Shown: positions 8,457-17,017 of the stretch, in pieces | Layout of the letters: every line of letters starts with the position of its first letter | How positions within the stretch are numbered: position 1 is the stretch's first letter | Origin: Siminovitchia terrae | GTDB lineage: Bacteria; Bacillota; Bacilli; Bacillales; Bacillaceae_C | Direction: 5' to 3' | DNA length: 42,383 nucleotides | Assembly (NCBI RefSeq): GCF_003605405.2 | Contig: NZ_QYTW02000038.1 | Coordinates: 1-42,383, forward strand | Position numbers and translations under genes: made by a program | The notes under the pieces: generated by a model | What the model was told of the DNA's origin: nothing | Seen by the model: only the letters and a program-made list of their open reading frames with translations | Databases searched by the model: none

Positions 8457-8502
8457 ATAAAAAACAGCACCTTTTATTGTAATGGATAACAATAGAAGGT
8501 GC
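8457..8502 (-). terminator. pckA terminator
   Basis: Read on the minus strand, arms GCACCTTCTATTGT and ACAATAAAAGGTGC around TATCCATT are followed after TG by TTTTTT. It lies 40 bases past the pckA stop. Confidence 0.9.
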
Positions 8503-8541
8503 AGGTGATTAATATAATTGAAACTCCATCGGAGGGGAGTA

Positions 8542-10131
8542 TTATTTAACAGTCGGTCCACCCAATTCAGCAATGGAGTTATCGACATGGTCAAATTTTT
8601 TGAAGTTGTTATTAAACTTATCTGCAAGTTCTTTAGCCTTAGCCTTATAGTCTTCTTCGTTGTCCCAAGTTTTGATTGGTTGTAAAACTTCGTCAGGTAC
8701 TCCTGGAACGTGAAGTGGAATAGAGAGGCCAAACACTTCATCTTTTGTTGTTTCCGCATTATCAAGCTCACCGTTTAAAGCTGCTTGGACCATGGCACGA
8801 GTATAGCCTAGGTTCATTCTTTTACCTACGCCGTATGAGCCGCCAGTCCATCCAGTGTTGACAAGGAAGACTTGAACGCCATGCTCATCGATTTTCTTTC
8901 CGAGCATTTCTGCATAGCGTGCTGCAGGAAGAGGCAGGAATGGTGCACCGAAGCATGTAGAGAATGTCGCTTCAGGTGAAGTGACCCCACGTTCTGTTCC
9001 AGCAAGCTTGGATGTAAAGCCGCTTAGGAAGTGATACATAGCCTGCTCTTTAGTCAGCTTGCTGATTGGAGGCAATACTCCAAATGCATCGGCTGTCAAA
9101 AATACGATAACAGATGGATGTCCTGCAATGCTTGGTTCGACAATATTATCGATGGCTTGAATCGGATATGCAGCTCTTGTATTTTCTGTCAAGGATGTGT
9201 CATCATAGAGAGGTTCACGTGATACTGGGTCTACAATCACATTCTCCAAAACAGAGCCAAAAGTAATAGCATTATAAATTTGTGGTTCTTTTTCATATGA
9301 CAGACCTGCTGTTTTCGCGTAGCATCCACCTTCAACATTAAAGACGCCGTTTGGAGACCAGCCGTGCTCGTCATCACCAATCAAGCGGCGGTTCGGGTCG
9401 GCAGAAAGGGTTGTTTTACCTGTTCCGGATAATCCGAAGAAGAGGGCAACGTCGCCTTCAGTTCCTACGTTTGCGGAGCAGTGCATGGATAAGATATCTG
9501 CTTCTGGAAGTTCATAGTTCATGACAGAGAAAATGGATTTTTTCATTTCTCCTGCATATTCTGTACCGCCGATTAGCACGATGCGGCGTTCAAATGAGAC
9601 AATGATGAATGTTTCGGATTTTGTACCGTCAACATTTGGATCTGCTTTGAAGCCAGGTGCAGAAATAACAGTGAATTTTGCGTCGTGTTCGGTTAGTTCC
9701 TCGCCAGTTGGGCGGATGAACAGTTGGTGGGCAAACAGGTTATGCCAGGCATATTCGTTGATTACCTGAATAGGCAGGCGGTATTTTTCATCGGCACCTG
9801 CAAATCCTTTAAATACAAAAATTTCTTCTTTTTCCTGTAGGTATGAAACAACTTTTGAATATAAATTTTCAAATGACTCGGATGAAATCGGCTGGTTCAC
9901 AGAACCCCAATCGATCTTGTCTGTGACAGACGGTTCATCAACGATAAATTTGTCTTCAGGAGAGCGGCCTGTATATTTCCCAGTTTCGGCACGAACAGCA
10001 CCAGAAGTTGTCAGAACCCCTTCTTCACGGCTTAGGACCTTCTCGACAAGTTGTGGTACTGATAATTGAGTATGAACATTCTGTCCATTCAATAATTGCA
10101 CTAATTCGCTTTTGATGCCTACTGAACTCAT
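8542..10131 (-). CDS. pckA: Phosphoenolpyruvate carboxykinase (ATP)
   Basis: Converts oxaloacetate and ATP to phosphoenolpyruvate, the entry step of gluconeogenesis. At 529 aa it is full length for the ATP-dependent family. Visible signatures are the kinase-1a P-loop [11 protein letters not shown], the metal-binding GDDEHGW segment, and the substrate-binding RSPEDKF segment near the N-terminus. AAAGGAAGGG lies 8 bases before the ATG. It is a single gene with its own promoter and terminator. An 11-base match to the CcpN operator consensus overlaps the promoter, predicting repression on glucose as in B. subtilis. Confidence 0.97.
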   Translation of the reverse strand: MSSVGIKSELVQLLNGQNVHTQLSVPQLVEKVLSREEGVLTTSGAVRAETGKYTGRSPEDKFIVDEPSVTDKIDWGSVNQPISSESFENLYSKVVSYLQEKEEIFVFKGFAGADEKYRLPIQVINEYAWHNLFAHQLFIRPTGEELTEHDAKFTVISAPGFKADPNVDGTKSETFIIVSFERRIVLIGGTEYAGEMKKSIFSVMNYELPEADILSMHCSANVGTEGDVALFFGLSGTGKTTLSADPNRRLIGDDEHGWSPNGVFNVEGGCYAKTAGLSYEKEPQIYNAITFGSVLENVIVDPVSREPLYDDTSLTENTRAAYPIQAIDNIVEPSIAGHPSVIVFLTADAFGVLPPISKLTKEQAMYHFLSGFTSKLAGTERGVTSPEATFSTCFGAPFLPLPAARYAEMLGKKIDEHGVQVFLVNTGWTGGSYGVGKRMNLGYTRAMVQAALNGELDNAETTKDEVFGLSIPLHVPGVPDEVLQPIKTWDNEEDYKAKAKELADKFNNNFKKFDHVDNSIAELGGPTVK

Positions 10132-10184
10132 ATGTTTACCCTTCCTTTGTTATATATTTAAGCTATAAAGTTTACTTGAGAAAT

Positions 10185-10212
10185 AGTATAACACATTTAA
10201 TTCATTAGTCTA
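10185..10212 (-). promoter_or_regulatory. pckA promoter overlapped by a CcpN-like box
   Basis: On the minus strand TAGACT (complement of 10207-10212) and TATACT (complement of 10185-10190) are 16 bases apart. TGTGTTATACT (complement of 10185-10195) fits the published CcpN consensus TRTGHYATAYW at all 11 positions and covers the -10. A perfect palindrome, ATTAGT-CTAT-ACTAAT (10204-10219), covers the -35 and may be a second operator half. Confidence 0.65.
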
Positions 10213-10311
10213 TACTAATTTTGAATTATTTCTTGAACAGGATTTGACGAAATGAAATTTGTTTAGAAGGAATCAAATAAAATGGTGAAAATTAAGTCGA
10301 GATGGCTGTAT

Positions 10312-10506
10312 TTTAACTTCATTCAGCAGAAGTCTCCCACTTCAGTAAGTGGTGAGACGAATGCCTATTGGTATTCCATTCAGCGGGGGTTCAAACCCGG
10401 ACTGAATAAAGTTAAAGCCTCCGACGGATGCCACAGATTTTTAGAGGAAATTTATCGAGCGGAGATCGATAAATTCTGGGCGCAAATACGCCAAGGCGCA
10501 TTTGAT
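10312..10506 (+). repeat. Structured ~195-bp repeat, copy 1 (HEARO / IS200-IS605-like RNA element)
   Basis: The same sequence recurs at 35742-35934 with clear homology from TTTAAC to CATTTGAT and none outside, so the ends are well defined. It folds as RNA: outer stem TTTAACTTCATTCAG with CTGAATAAAGTTAAA, an inner hairpin GTCTCCCACTT/AAGTGGTGAGAC, a second hairpin closed by GGGTT/AACCC, then AATTTATCGA/TCGATAAATT. The GGCG/CGCC hairpin closes the 3' end. The first inner hairpin resembles the left end of the tnpB element at 40.65 kb. It contains no credible ORF. I tentatively place it with HEARO/IscB-type guide RNAs; the name is uncertain. Confidence 0.7.
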
Positions 10507-10561
10507 CTCTTAAAGCTGTAAAGAAAAAAGTGGATGTCTTCATTAATATTACTTTTCCCGG

Positions 10562-10591
10562 TTGACATTGATTTATTATTTGAGTTATGAT
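10562..10591 (+). promoter_or_regulatory. metK: metK leader promoter
   Basis: A consensus TTGACA at 10562-10567 and TATGAT at 10586-10591 are separated by 18 bases, and the SAM riboswitch begins 17 bases later. Confidence 0.75.
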
Positions 10592-10607
10592 TTTGAGTTG
10601 AACGGAT

Positions 10608-10726
10608 ACTCTTATCCTGAGATGGTGGAGGAAACAGGTCCTTTGAAGCCCGGCAACCTGCTGTCTGCTTTACAGACAGAAAGGTGCTTACCTGTAGCAA
10701 GGCTATTAGCCTTGGGCGATAAGAGT
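10608..10726 (+). promoter_or_regulatory. SAM-I (S-box) riboswitch
   Basis: The aptamer has P1 arms ACTCTTATC (10608-10616) and GATAAGAGT (10718-10726), the conserved GGTGGAGGAAACAGGTCC and GAAGCCCGGCAACC blocks, and the AAGGTGCTTACC block with the GCAAGG turn. It senses S-adenosylmethionine. When SAM is bound, the downstream terminator should form and metK is switched off. Confidence 0.97.
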
Positions 10727-10750
10727 GAAAGGCTCGGAACACATCGACTA

Positions 10751-10787
10751 AACCTTTCCTCAACTTAATGTCAAGGAAAGGTTTTTT
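10751..10787 (+). terminator. S-box expression-platform terminator
   Basis: AACCTTTCCT and AAGGAAAGGTT surround a 12-base loop, followed by TTTTTT. It lies between the SAM aptamer and metK. Confidence 0.93.
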
Positions 10788-10871
10788 ATTTTAATCAGTC
10801 CCATTTCCAAGGTGTGCTTCTATAATAAAGGACAGAGTACCGTTGTTTGGATAAATATTTCATTTTAAGAA

Positions 10872-11014
10872 GTTCAAAAAGTCACCAAATAATAAGCGGC
10901 AAATCCCTTCGTTGGCTTGTTTCTGTACTGCTCATGTATCTAAAAGCATGCATTCCGCTGCGTATAACAAGCCGCTTTGACCTTTTTGCATCTAAAATTG
11001 GTACCTTTTTGAAC
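10872..11014. repeat. 143-bp dispersed element bounded by GTTCAAAAAG/CTTTTTGAAC, copy A
   Basis: Perfect terminal inverted repeats GTTCAAAAAG and CTTTTTGAAC enclose a unit that resembles 36518-36691 near its left end (the TTGTTTCTGTA block). It sits between the metK riboswitch terminator and the metK ribosome binding site, 27 bases before the start codon. No ORF in it is convincing; the frame that joins it to metK is simply an upstream extension. It resembles a miniature, non-coding mobile repeat. Confidence 0.65.
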
Positions 11015-11041
11015 ACGCATTTAACAAAAGGAGGAGCTTTG

Positions 11042-12241
11042 ATGTCCCATAATCGGCATTTGTTTACATCGGAGTCTGTTACGGAAGGACATCCGGACAA
11101 AATTTGTGATCAAATATCAGATGCGATATTGGATGCGATTCTTTCGGAAGATCCTAATGCACGTGTTGCTTGTGAAACTTCCGTGACTACAGGGCTGGTG
11201 CTCGTTGCCGGAGAAATTACAACAACTACTTACGTGGATATTCCAAAAATTGTCCGTAACACGATTAAAGAAATCGGGTATACTCGTGCGAAATATGGAT
11301 TTGATGCTGAAACGTGTGCGGTGCTCACATCCATTGATGAGCAGTCTCCAGATATTGCAGCAGGGGTGAATACAGCACTAGAAGCGAGAGAGGGCAATAT
11401 GAGCGAAGAGGAGATCGAGGCAATTGGCGCGGGGGATCAGGGTCTTATGTTTGGTTTCGCGTGCAATGAGACAGAAGAACTCATGCCGCTTCCAATCTCA
11501 CTTTCTCACAAGCTTTCCAGAAGGCTGGCACAAGTGCGTAAAGAGTCCATTTTGCCTTATTTGAGACCAGATGGTAAAACTCAGGTCACGGTGGAATACG
11601 ACGAAAATAATCAGCCAGTAAGAATCGATACGATTGTTTTGTCTACCCAGCATCATCCTGAAATCGAACTTGAGCAGATCAAAGCGGATATTAGAGAACA
11701 TGTGATCAAACCTGTAGTACCTGCTGAATTATTGGATGATGAAACGAAATATTTCATTAATCCGACAGGGCGCTTTGTGATTGGCGGTCCTCAAAGTGAT
11801 GCGGGATTGACAGGAAGGAAAATCATTGTTGACACTTATGGAGGATATGCACGCCACGGCGGAGGAGCTTTCTCAGGGAAGGATGCTACTAAAGTTGACC
11901 GTTCAGCCGCTTATGCTGCTAGGTACGTTGCCAAAAATATTGTAGCAGCAGGGCTTGCCGATAAATGTGAAGTGCAGCTTGCCTATGCAATTGGTGTGGC
12001 GCAGCCAGTATCCATCTCAGTCGATACATTTGGAACAGGAAAAGTTTCGGAAGAAAAGCTTGTGAAGGCCATCAGGGAAAACTTCGATCTTCGTCCGGCA
12101 GGTATCATACTCATGCTTGACCTGCGCAAACCTATTTACCGTCAGACAGCGGCATACGGGCATTTTGGACGTACCGATATCGACTTGCCTTGGGAAAGAA
12201 CAGACAAAGCGGAGGCGCTTATTCGTTCTACTTCACTTTAA
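11042..12241 (+). CDS. metK: S-adenosylmethionine synthetase
   Basis: Makes S-adenosylmethionine from methionine and ATP in the cytoplasm. Beginning at ATG 11042 gives 399 aa, the family size, with the N-terminal [10 protein letters not shown] motif (residues 11-20), the GAGDQG ATP-binding motif and the [10 protein letters not shown]-loop-like motif near residues 275-285. AAAGGAGG precedes this ATG by 9 bases, whereas the upstream in-frame TTG at 10847 lies before a repeat element and has no homology. Transcription is controlled by the S-box leader. Confidence 0.97.
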   Translation: MSHNRHLFTSESVTEGHPDKICDQISDAILDAILSEDPNARVACETSVTTGLVLVAGEITTTTYVDIPKIVRNTIKEIGYTRAKYGFDAETCAVLTSIDEQSPDIAAGVNTALEAREGNMSEEEIEAIGAGDQGLMFGFACNETEELMPLPISLSHKLSRRLAQVRKESILPYLRPDGKTQVTVEYDENNQPVRIDTIVLSTQHHPEIELEQIKADIREHVIKPVVPAELLDDETKYFINPTGRFVIGGPQSDAGLTGRKIIVDTYGGYARHGGGAFSGKDATKVDRSAAYAARYVAKNIVAAGLADKCEVQLAYAIGVAQPVSISVDTFGTGKVSEEKLVKAIRENFDLRPAGIILMLDLRKPIYRQTAAYGHFGRTDIDLPWERTDKAEALIRSTSL

Positions 12242-12258
12242 TTTCATTATGGAAATGT

Positions 12259-12295
12259 AAAAGGGCGGGGGTGCGGAAGGCATCTCCGCTCTTTT
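12259..12295 (+). terminator. metK terminator
   Basis: AAAAGGGCGG and CCGCTCTTTT form a stem with one G-U pair 18 bases after the metK stop. Confidence 0.8.
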
Positions 12296-12424
12296 AGAGG
12301 ATTGTACTTTTATGTAGAAACTTAAGTAATAAACCTGCCAAACGATGTGAAATAATGATAATATAAAAAAGGTGTGCAGAATTCACTAAGAGCACTTGAA
12401 TCTTATTAGAGTAGGTGACACTAA

Positions 12425-14317
12425 ATGTGCGGTTTTATCGGGTGTATGCATAATCATGCAAGGGAAGAAGCAACGACTGACCAAAAGTTTCAGCAAATGA
12501 ACAATATAATTACTCACCGCGGGCCTGATGATGAAGGATATTTTCAGGATGAATATGTCCAGTTTGGCTTCCGTAGGCTAAGCATCATCGATATTGAAAG
12601 CGGGAGCCAACCGCTTTCTTATGAAAATGAGCATTATTGGATCATTTTTAATGGAGAAGTATACAACTTTGTCGAACTTCGTGAAGAATTGACTGAAAAA
12701 GGTTTCACATTTGAAACTGATTCCGATACAGAAGTGATTATTGCTTTGTTTAGTGATTTAAAAGAAAAAGCGGTTGAGAAACTTCGAGGAATGTTTGCCT
12801 TTTTGATATGGGATAAAGAAAAGCAGGAACTATTTGGAGCAAGAGATCCATTTGGAATCAAGCCTTTCTTTTATATAGAGGAAGGAGACCGTTCATTCTT
12901 TGCTTCAGAGAAGAAAAGCATATTGCTGGCCATGGATAAAAAAGAATTGAATACTGAAGCCCTTCAGCAATATATGACATATCAGTTCGTTCCGGAGCCG
13001 GAAACGATGACACGTCACATCAAGAAGCTTGAACCTGGGCATTATTTTACAAAAAAGCCTGGCCAATCGATGAACATTAAACGTTACTGGAGAGCGAACT
13101 TTAAGCCAGTCCAGCATAAGTCCGAAGAAGATTTCATCAATGAAATCAGGGATGTTTTATTCGACTCGGTCAATATCCATATGCGCAGTGACGTGCCGGT
13201 CGGTTCATTCCTTTCTGGAGGAATCGATTCTTCTATCATCGTTTCAATTGCGAAGCAGTTCCATCCAAATATTAAAACCTTCTCAGTCGGGTTTGAACGG
13301 GATGGTTTCAGTGAAATTGATGTGGCTAGAGAGACAGCCGACAGACTTGGAGTTGAAAATATCAGCTATGTGATCAGCCCGGAAGAATACATGAAAGAAT
13401 TGCCTAAAATTATGTGGCATGCGGATGATCCGTTAGCTGATCCTGCTTGTGTACCGCTTTATTTTGTTGCAAGGGAAGCAAGGAAACATGTAACAGTTGT
13501 TCTTTCAGGTGAAGGAGCAGATGAACTTTTTGGCGGGTACAATATATACAGGGAACCTCAATCTCTCGAAATGTTCGATAAGATTCCAGAAGTGGGAAAA
13601 TCCCTTTTACGGGCACTTGCTAAAACTCTGCCAGAAGGCGTTAAAGGCAAGAGCTTTATTGAGCGCGGTGTAACACCGATGGAAGAGCGTTATATTGGAA
13701 ACGCAAAAATGTTTTTAGAGAATGAGAAAAAGGAACTGTTAAATCATTATCATCCGGATATCAATTATCTTGATGTTACAAAACCGCTCTATGCAGAATC
13801 GGCAGGATATGCTCCTGTTGAGCAAATGCAGTTCATCGATATCCATACTTGGATGAGAGGCGATATTTTACTGAAAGCGGATCGGATGACGATGGCCCAT
13901 TCACTTGAACTCAGGGTGCCATTCCTTGATACGAAGGTATTCGATTTGGCTTCCACAATTCCGACAAGCCTCAAAACAGCAAACGGAACTACAAAATATG
14001 TTCTGAGAAAAGCAGCTGAGGGAATTGTCCCGGATCATGTATTAAACCGTAAAAAACTGGGCTTTCCGGTGCCAATCCGTCATTGGCTGAAGGATGAAAT
14101 GCATGATTGGGCCAAAGATGTCATAAAAAACAGCCAAACAGATCATTTGATCAATAAGCAGTATGTTTTGAAACTGTTGGAAGATCATTGCCAGGGGAAA
14201 ATGGATTACAGCCGTAAAATTTGGACTGTGCTTGTATTCATGGTTTGGCATGCAGTCTTTGTTGAAGAACGATATAATTTTGAAAAAGAAATGGCAGCCG
14301 CTCACTCAACCTTATAG
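12425..14317 (+). CDS. asnB: Asparagine synthase (glutamine-hydrolysing)
   Basis: Amidates aspartate to asparagine with glutamine and ATP. The initiator Met is followed by Cys2, the nucleophile of the class II glutaminase domain (MCGFIGC), and THRGPDDEG is the next conserved block. The C-terminal synthetase domain has the pyrophosphatase loop SFLSGGIDSS around residues 262-271 and SGEGADELFGGY. Length 630 aa is normal. The ribosome binding site is weak (TAGGTG). The last 16 bases overlap the tail of the convergent peptidase gene, and the C-terminal AAAHSTL is encoded by DNA duplicated at 15241. Confidence 0.96.
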   Translation: MCGFIGCMHNHAREEATTDQKFQQMNNIITHRGPDDEGYFQDEYVQFGFRRLSIIDIESGSQPLSYENEHYWIIFNGEVYNFVELREELTEKGFTFETDSDTEVIIALFSDLKEKAVEKLRGMFAFLIWDKEKQELFGARDPFGIKPFFYIEEGDRSFFASEKKSILLAMDKKELNTEALQQYMTYQFVPEPETMTRHIKKLEPGHYFTKKPGQSMNIKRYWRANFKPVQHKSEEDFINEIRDVLFDSVNIHMRSDVPVGSFLSGGIDSSIIVSIAKQFHPNIKTFSVGFERDGFSEIDVARETADRLGVENISYVISPEEYMKELPKIMWHADDPLADPACVPLYFVAREARKHVTVVLSGEGADELFGGYNIYREPQSLEMFDKIPEVGKSLLRALAKTLPEGVKGKSFIERGVTPMEERYIGNAKMFLENEKKELLNHYHPDINYLDVTKPLYAESAGYAPVEQMQFIDIHTWMRGDILLKADRMTMAHSLELRVPFLDTKVFDLASTIPTSLKTANGTTKYVLRKAAEGIVPDHVLNRKKLGFPVPIRHWLKDEMHDWAKDVIKNSQTDHLINKQYVLKLLEDHCQGKMDYSRKIWTVLVFMVWHAVFVEERYNFEKEMAAAHSTL

Positions 14318-14334
14318 GTGAGCGCTTGGCTGCC
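14293..14334. repeat. Hairpin at the asnB / peptidase tail-to-tail overlap
   Basis: GGCAGCCGCTCAC and GTGAGCGcttGGCTGCC make a strong stem spanning both stop codons. No T run follows on either strand here, unlike the matching copy at 15240. Confidence 0.75.
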
Positions 14335-14414
14335 CATTTGCACCCATGATTTCTCGAAATCTCCAATGGGTGCTTTTTTATTTTTCTTTCCAGTAAGGGG
14401 ATCATTGAAGTATA
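14294..14414. repeat. 121-bp near-identical duplicate, copy 1
   Basis: Matches 15241-15361 at 120 of 121 bases by direct reading (one C/T change), then similarity drops abruptly. It covers the last seven asnB codons and the 3' end of peptidase A. Confidence 0.9.
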
Positions 14415-15129
14415 CATATTTATCATCATAGCCAGTGACTAAAACTGAATGTTCTTCCATTGTGATTTTGATCGGTCCAGAACCTGTTTCCCACGTTTGA
14501 AAGTAAGAGTCGGGTAGTTCGCGGTATTCGGCGTTAATGATGACCCACACTGGCCTTTCGTCAGACAATGGAATTTTCAATTCTTGAAATGGTTTGCCGG
14601 ATAAATCAACCATTTTCCCCGGCATATATTCTTCTCCAAGCTCCTGGATCGGTTCGTGATAAACACCGAGTCCCGGTTTGCTGAATGAGTACATATCGCC
14701 AACAAAGCCGTTATGCGGATTCCCAAAATGAACCTTCCCGTTCTTTATGACCCGGTGGGCGGGGTCTTTTTTTAATTCTTCGGCCAACTTCATCTTATCT
14801 GTCTCAATTCCTGCATGTTCAAGAAGCATTGCTAAGGAAGTCACTTCGCAGCCGCGTGGCAGTTCAGGGAGCTGATTGATAACAGGAGCATCAATTGAGA
14901 CTTTATCCTTTATTTTGATTTCAGGCGGCTTTTCTTGTTTCACTTGGATAGGACGAAAGTCGGTTTGTGTTTCCACAGGTGGGGGAGCCGCTTGATCTCT
15001 GGAGCAGGCAACAAGAGTGGTGGTAAAAATTATCGGAAAAATACAGACGAAATTACGCCTGGCATATTTTAACGGGAGAAGAAATTTACAAATGGCAGTA
15101 ATGTTGAACATCATGCCCTTCATTTTCAC
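14302..15129 (-). CDS. C39-like cysteine peptidase, probable lipoprotein (paralogue A)
   Basis: A 275-aa peptidase_C39_2-like protein (YvpB relatives). The catalytic set is recognisable: Cys94 in PRGCEVTSLAML, His227 in EEHSVLVTGY and Asp243 in YFNDPL. The hydrophobic segment before Cys42 ends in LVAC, a lipobox, so it is probably tethered to the outer face of the membrane. GTG at 15129 is used with AAAGGAGA 7 bases upstream; ATG six bases in is an alternative. The last ~40 codons are nearly identical at DNA level to paralogue B. Substrate unknown; a wall- or peptide-processing role is inference. Confidence 0.75.
   Translation of the reverse strand: MKMKGMMFNITAICKFLLPLKYARRNFVCIFPIIFTTTLVACSRDQAAPPPVETQTDFRPIQVKQEKPPEIKIKDKVSIDAPVINQLPELPRGCEVTSLAMLLEHAGIETDKMKLAEELKKDPAHRVIKNGKVHFGNPHNGFVGDMYSFSKPGLGVYHEPIQELGEEYMPGKMVDLSGKPFQELKIPLSDERPVWVIINAEYRELPDSYFQTWETGSGPIKITMEEHSVLVTGYDDKYVYFNDPLTGKKNKKAPIGDFEKSWVQMGSQALTYKVE
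14340..14380 (+). terminator. asnB terminator inside the opposing peptidase gene
   Basis: GCACCCAT and ATGGGTGC enclose GATTTctcGAAATC and are followed by TTTTTTATTTTT on the plus strand. The DNA also encodes residues near the peptidase C-terminus on the minus strand. Confidence 0.85.
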
Positions 15130-15232
15130 ATATCTCTCCTTTGAACAGTACTTTAATCATATTGTCGGTATTTGACTGTCCAAGATACGGAACATTAAAT
15201 GGAAGTCATGCAGGGACCCTTTTCCTTTTAAT

Positions 15233-15281
15233 AAAAAAAAGCAGCCGCTCACTCAACCTTATAGGTGAGCGCCTGGCTGCC
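15233..15281 (-). terminator. Terminator of peptidase B overlapping its own stop codon
   Basis: On the minus strand GCAGCCaggCGCTCAC and GTGAGCGGCTGC flank TATAAGGTTGA and are followed by TTTTTTTT. The first arm lies in the coding sequence, so the last codons are part of the stem. Confidence 0.85.
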
Positions 15282-15361
15282 CATTTGCACCCATGATTTC
15301 TCGAAATCTCCAATGGGTGCTTTTTTATTTTTCTTTCCAGTAAGGGGATCATTGAAGTATA
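15241..15361. repeat. 121-bp near-identical duplicate, copy 2
   Basis: Second copy of 14294-14414. Here it covers the 3' end of peptidase B and its terminator stem. Confidence 0.9.
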
Positions 15362-16073
15362 TGTATTTTTGGTCGAATCCTGTTATCAGGACAGAATGTT
15401 CTTTCTTCGTGATTTTTACAGGTCCAGAATCTGTTTCCCATGTTTCAAAGTAAGAATCTGGAAGTTCACGATATTCGGCATTGATGATGACCCAAACAGG
15501 TCTGCCGTCAGACAGCGGGATTTTTAATTCCTCGAAAGATTCTCCTGTCAAATTCACTATTCTTCCAGGCAGATACTTTTCTCCTAGTTCCATGATGGGT
15601 TCATGGTAAACCCCAAGCCCGGGTTTACTGAAGTCATACATATCTCCCACAAATCCCTTATGGGGATTTCCAAAATAGACTTTTCCGTTTTTGATTACAT
15701 AAGAGGAGGGATCCCTTTTTATTTCTTTAGCAAGTGTCATTTTATCTGCGCTTGTTCCCGCGCTTTCAATTAGCATGGCAAGCGAAGTGACTTCACAACC
15801 GCGCGGAAGCTCCGGCAATTGCTCGATAACAGGAAAGTCCAATAAAACCTTGTCTTTTATTTTAATTAACTGAATATCATCGTTTTGCTGCATTTCCTGG
15901 GATGCCGTAGCTGTTTGCTGTTCCGTATCATTCATTGTGTTAAAAAGGACAATAGTGAATGTGCACGCTGCTATAAAAAAGGAAAAAATTGCCTTGTGTG
16001 AGCTGCGATTTCCCAAAAGAAGAATGAGCATAAAACCGATAATAAGAACTAAGAAAATAGGCCATGCATTCAT
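15249..16073 (-). CDS. C39-like cysteine peptidase, membrane-anchored (paralogue B)
   Basis: A tandem paralogue of the gene at 14302-15129, with the same catalytic blocks: Cys93 in PRGCEVTSLAML, the KEHSVLITGF histidine and the YFNDPL aspartate. Instead of a lipobox it begins with two hydrophobic segments (about residues 4-20 and 28-45), so it is anchored by a membrane hairpin. I start at ATG 16073, which has AAAAGGAG 8 bases upstream, rather than at the in-frame codon 42 bases earlier. The different N-termini with near-identical C-terminal DNA suggest duplication followed by conversion. Confidence 0.75.
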   Translation of the reverse strand: MNAWPIFLVLIIGFMLILLLGNRSSHKAIFSFFIAACTFTIVLFNTMNDTEQQTATASQEMQQNDDIQLIKIKDKVLLDFPVIEQLPELPRGCEVTSLAMLIESAGTSADKMTLAKEIKRDPSSYVIKNGKVYFGNPHKGFVGDMYDFSKPGLGVYHEPIMELGEKYLPGRIVNLTGESFEELKIPLSDGRPVWVIINAEYRELPDSYFETWETDSGPVKITKKEHSVLITGFDQKYIYFNDPLTGKKNKKAPIGDFEKSWVQMGSQALTYKVE

Positions 16074-16138
16074 ATTGGATCTCCTTTTTAAAGAGTAAGA
16101 AAATGTAAAATCCAACGAAATACTTACATATGTCTACA

Positions 16139-16290
16139 AGTGCAATCGAAGCGACAGGATGCCGCGTCCCGAGCCTGCCGAAGCCACAGGATGTGGCGGT
16201 CTGAGGCGGTCAGGCGCCATCGGCGCACGGATCAAGTCAAATGGTTGGCAGAGGGACTAGCTCCTCGCAATCGCCTCGAGCTTTTCTTAG
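16139..16290. repeat. GC-rich dispersed repeat fragment
   Basis: The segment beginning AGTGCAATCGAAGCGACAGG matches 42183-42222 (AGTGCAAGCGAAGCGACAGG) through GAGCCTGCC. It lies between two minus-strand genes, and its composition is much more GC-rich than its flanks. An 83-codon reading frame across it has no credible features and I treat it as chance. Confidence 0.7.
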
Positions 16291-16366
16291 AAAAATACTC
16301 CGTTATGAATTACATCGACATAATTGTACAAAGTTCCACTGTTTCATGTGAAAAGTATTTGAACTC

Positions 16367-16888
16367 TTATTTATTTTTTTGCATAGCTTGATAATATTGG
16401 CCTTTTTCAACATACTCTCTTGAGATGCGGATCATTTCTGCACGGTCTTTTTCATTCACTTCCCGGATCACTTTGGCAGGGCGTCCGAAAGCGACGGTGT
16501 TTGGAGGGATAATCTTACCTTGTGGCACAAGACTTCCTGCTCCAATGAACGCTCCTTCTCCGATTTCCGCATTGTCCAAAATGATGGACCCCATGCCAAT
16601 CAAAGCTTTTTTCCTTATGACACAGCTATGCAAAATTACCTGGTGTCCAACCGTGACCTCATCTTCAATGATGAGTGGGTTTCCCGGACTTTGATGGAGT
16701 ACAGAATTATCTTGGATATTGACTTTTTCTCCAATGATGGTTGGAGCTACATCACCTCTGATCGAACAGTTGAACCAAATACTTGAATTTTCGCCAATGA
16801 TGACATCTCCTGTAATGGTGGAATAATCGGCGATAAGTACTGACGAAGGGATCTGCGGAGACTTCCCTTTATATGGATAGACAGCCAT
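16367..16888 (-). CDS. ytoA: Gamma-carbonic-anhydrase-like hexapeptide-repeat protein
   Basis: A 173-aa left-handed beta-helix protein of the gamma-CA/PaaY group, recognisable as YtoA. Imperfect hexapeptide repeats run from about residue 18 to 130 (SVLIADYSTITGDVIIG, LIIEDEVTVGHQVILHSC, ALIGMGSIILDNAEIG). The histidines expected as metal ligands (VLHQS, VGHQ, LHSC) are present, so metal binding is plausible. Actual carbonic anhydrase activity is not assured in this family. ATG 16888 has AAAGGATG 8 bases upstream; the longer frame to 16924 lacks a site. It is a single gene on the minus strand. Confidence 0.9.
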   Translation of the reverse strand: MAVYPYKGKSPQIPSSVLIADYSTITGDVIIGENSSIWFNCSIRGDVAPTIIGEKVNIQDNSVLHQSPGNPLIIEDEVTVGHQVILHSCVIRKKALIGMGSIILDNAEIGEGAFIGAGSLVPQGKIIPPNTVAFGRPAKVIREVNEKDRAEMIRISREYVEKGQYYQAMQKNK

Positions 16889-17017
16889 AACTAACATCCT
16901 TTCAATACTTTTTAACACTATCATAACGAAAAAATGTCCAGTGCTCTATAGGAAAAGAGATTCTTGAGTGGAAAAGGGGTAGAATACTTTTAGATACAAT
17001 TGGGAGGAGTCTGGAAA

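Noticed and set aside
10282-10521. 79-codon reading frame across repeat copy 1, and a 91-codon frame across copy 2 (35706-35981)
   Set aside because: They follow the non-coding repeat, change frame relative to conserved stems, and lack ribosome binding sites; the conservation is in RNA pairing, not protein.
10847-11041. 65-residue N-terminal extension of MetK
   Set aside because: It is encoded by a dispersed repeat and leader; the true start with AAAAGGAGG is at 11042 and gives the normal family length.
16140-16391. 83-codon frame in the GC-rich repeat
   Set aside because: Arg/Cys-rich translation of a known dispersed repeat module; runs into the ytoA 3' end.
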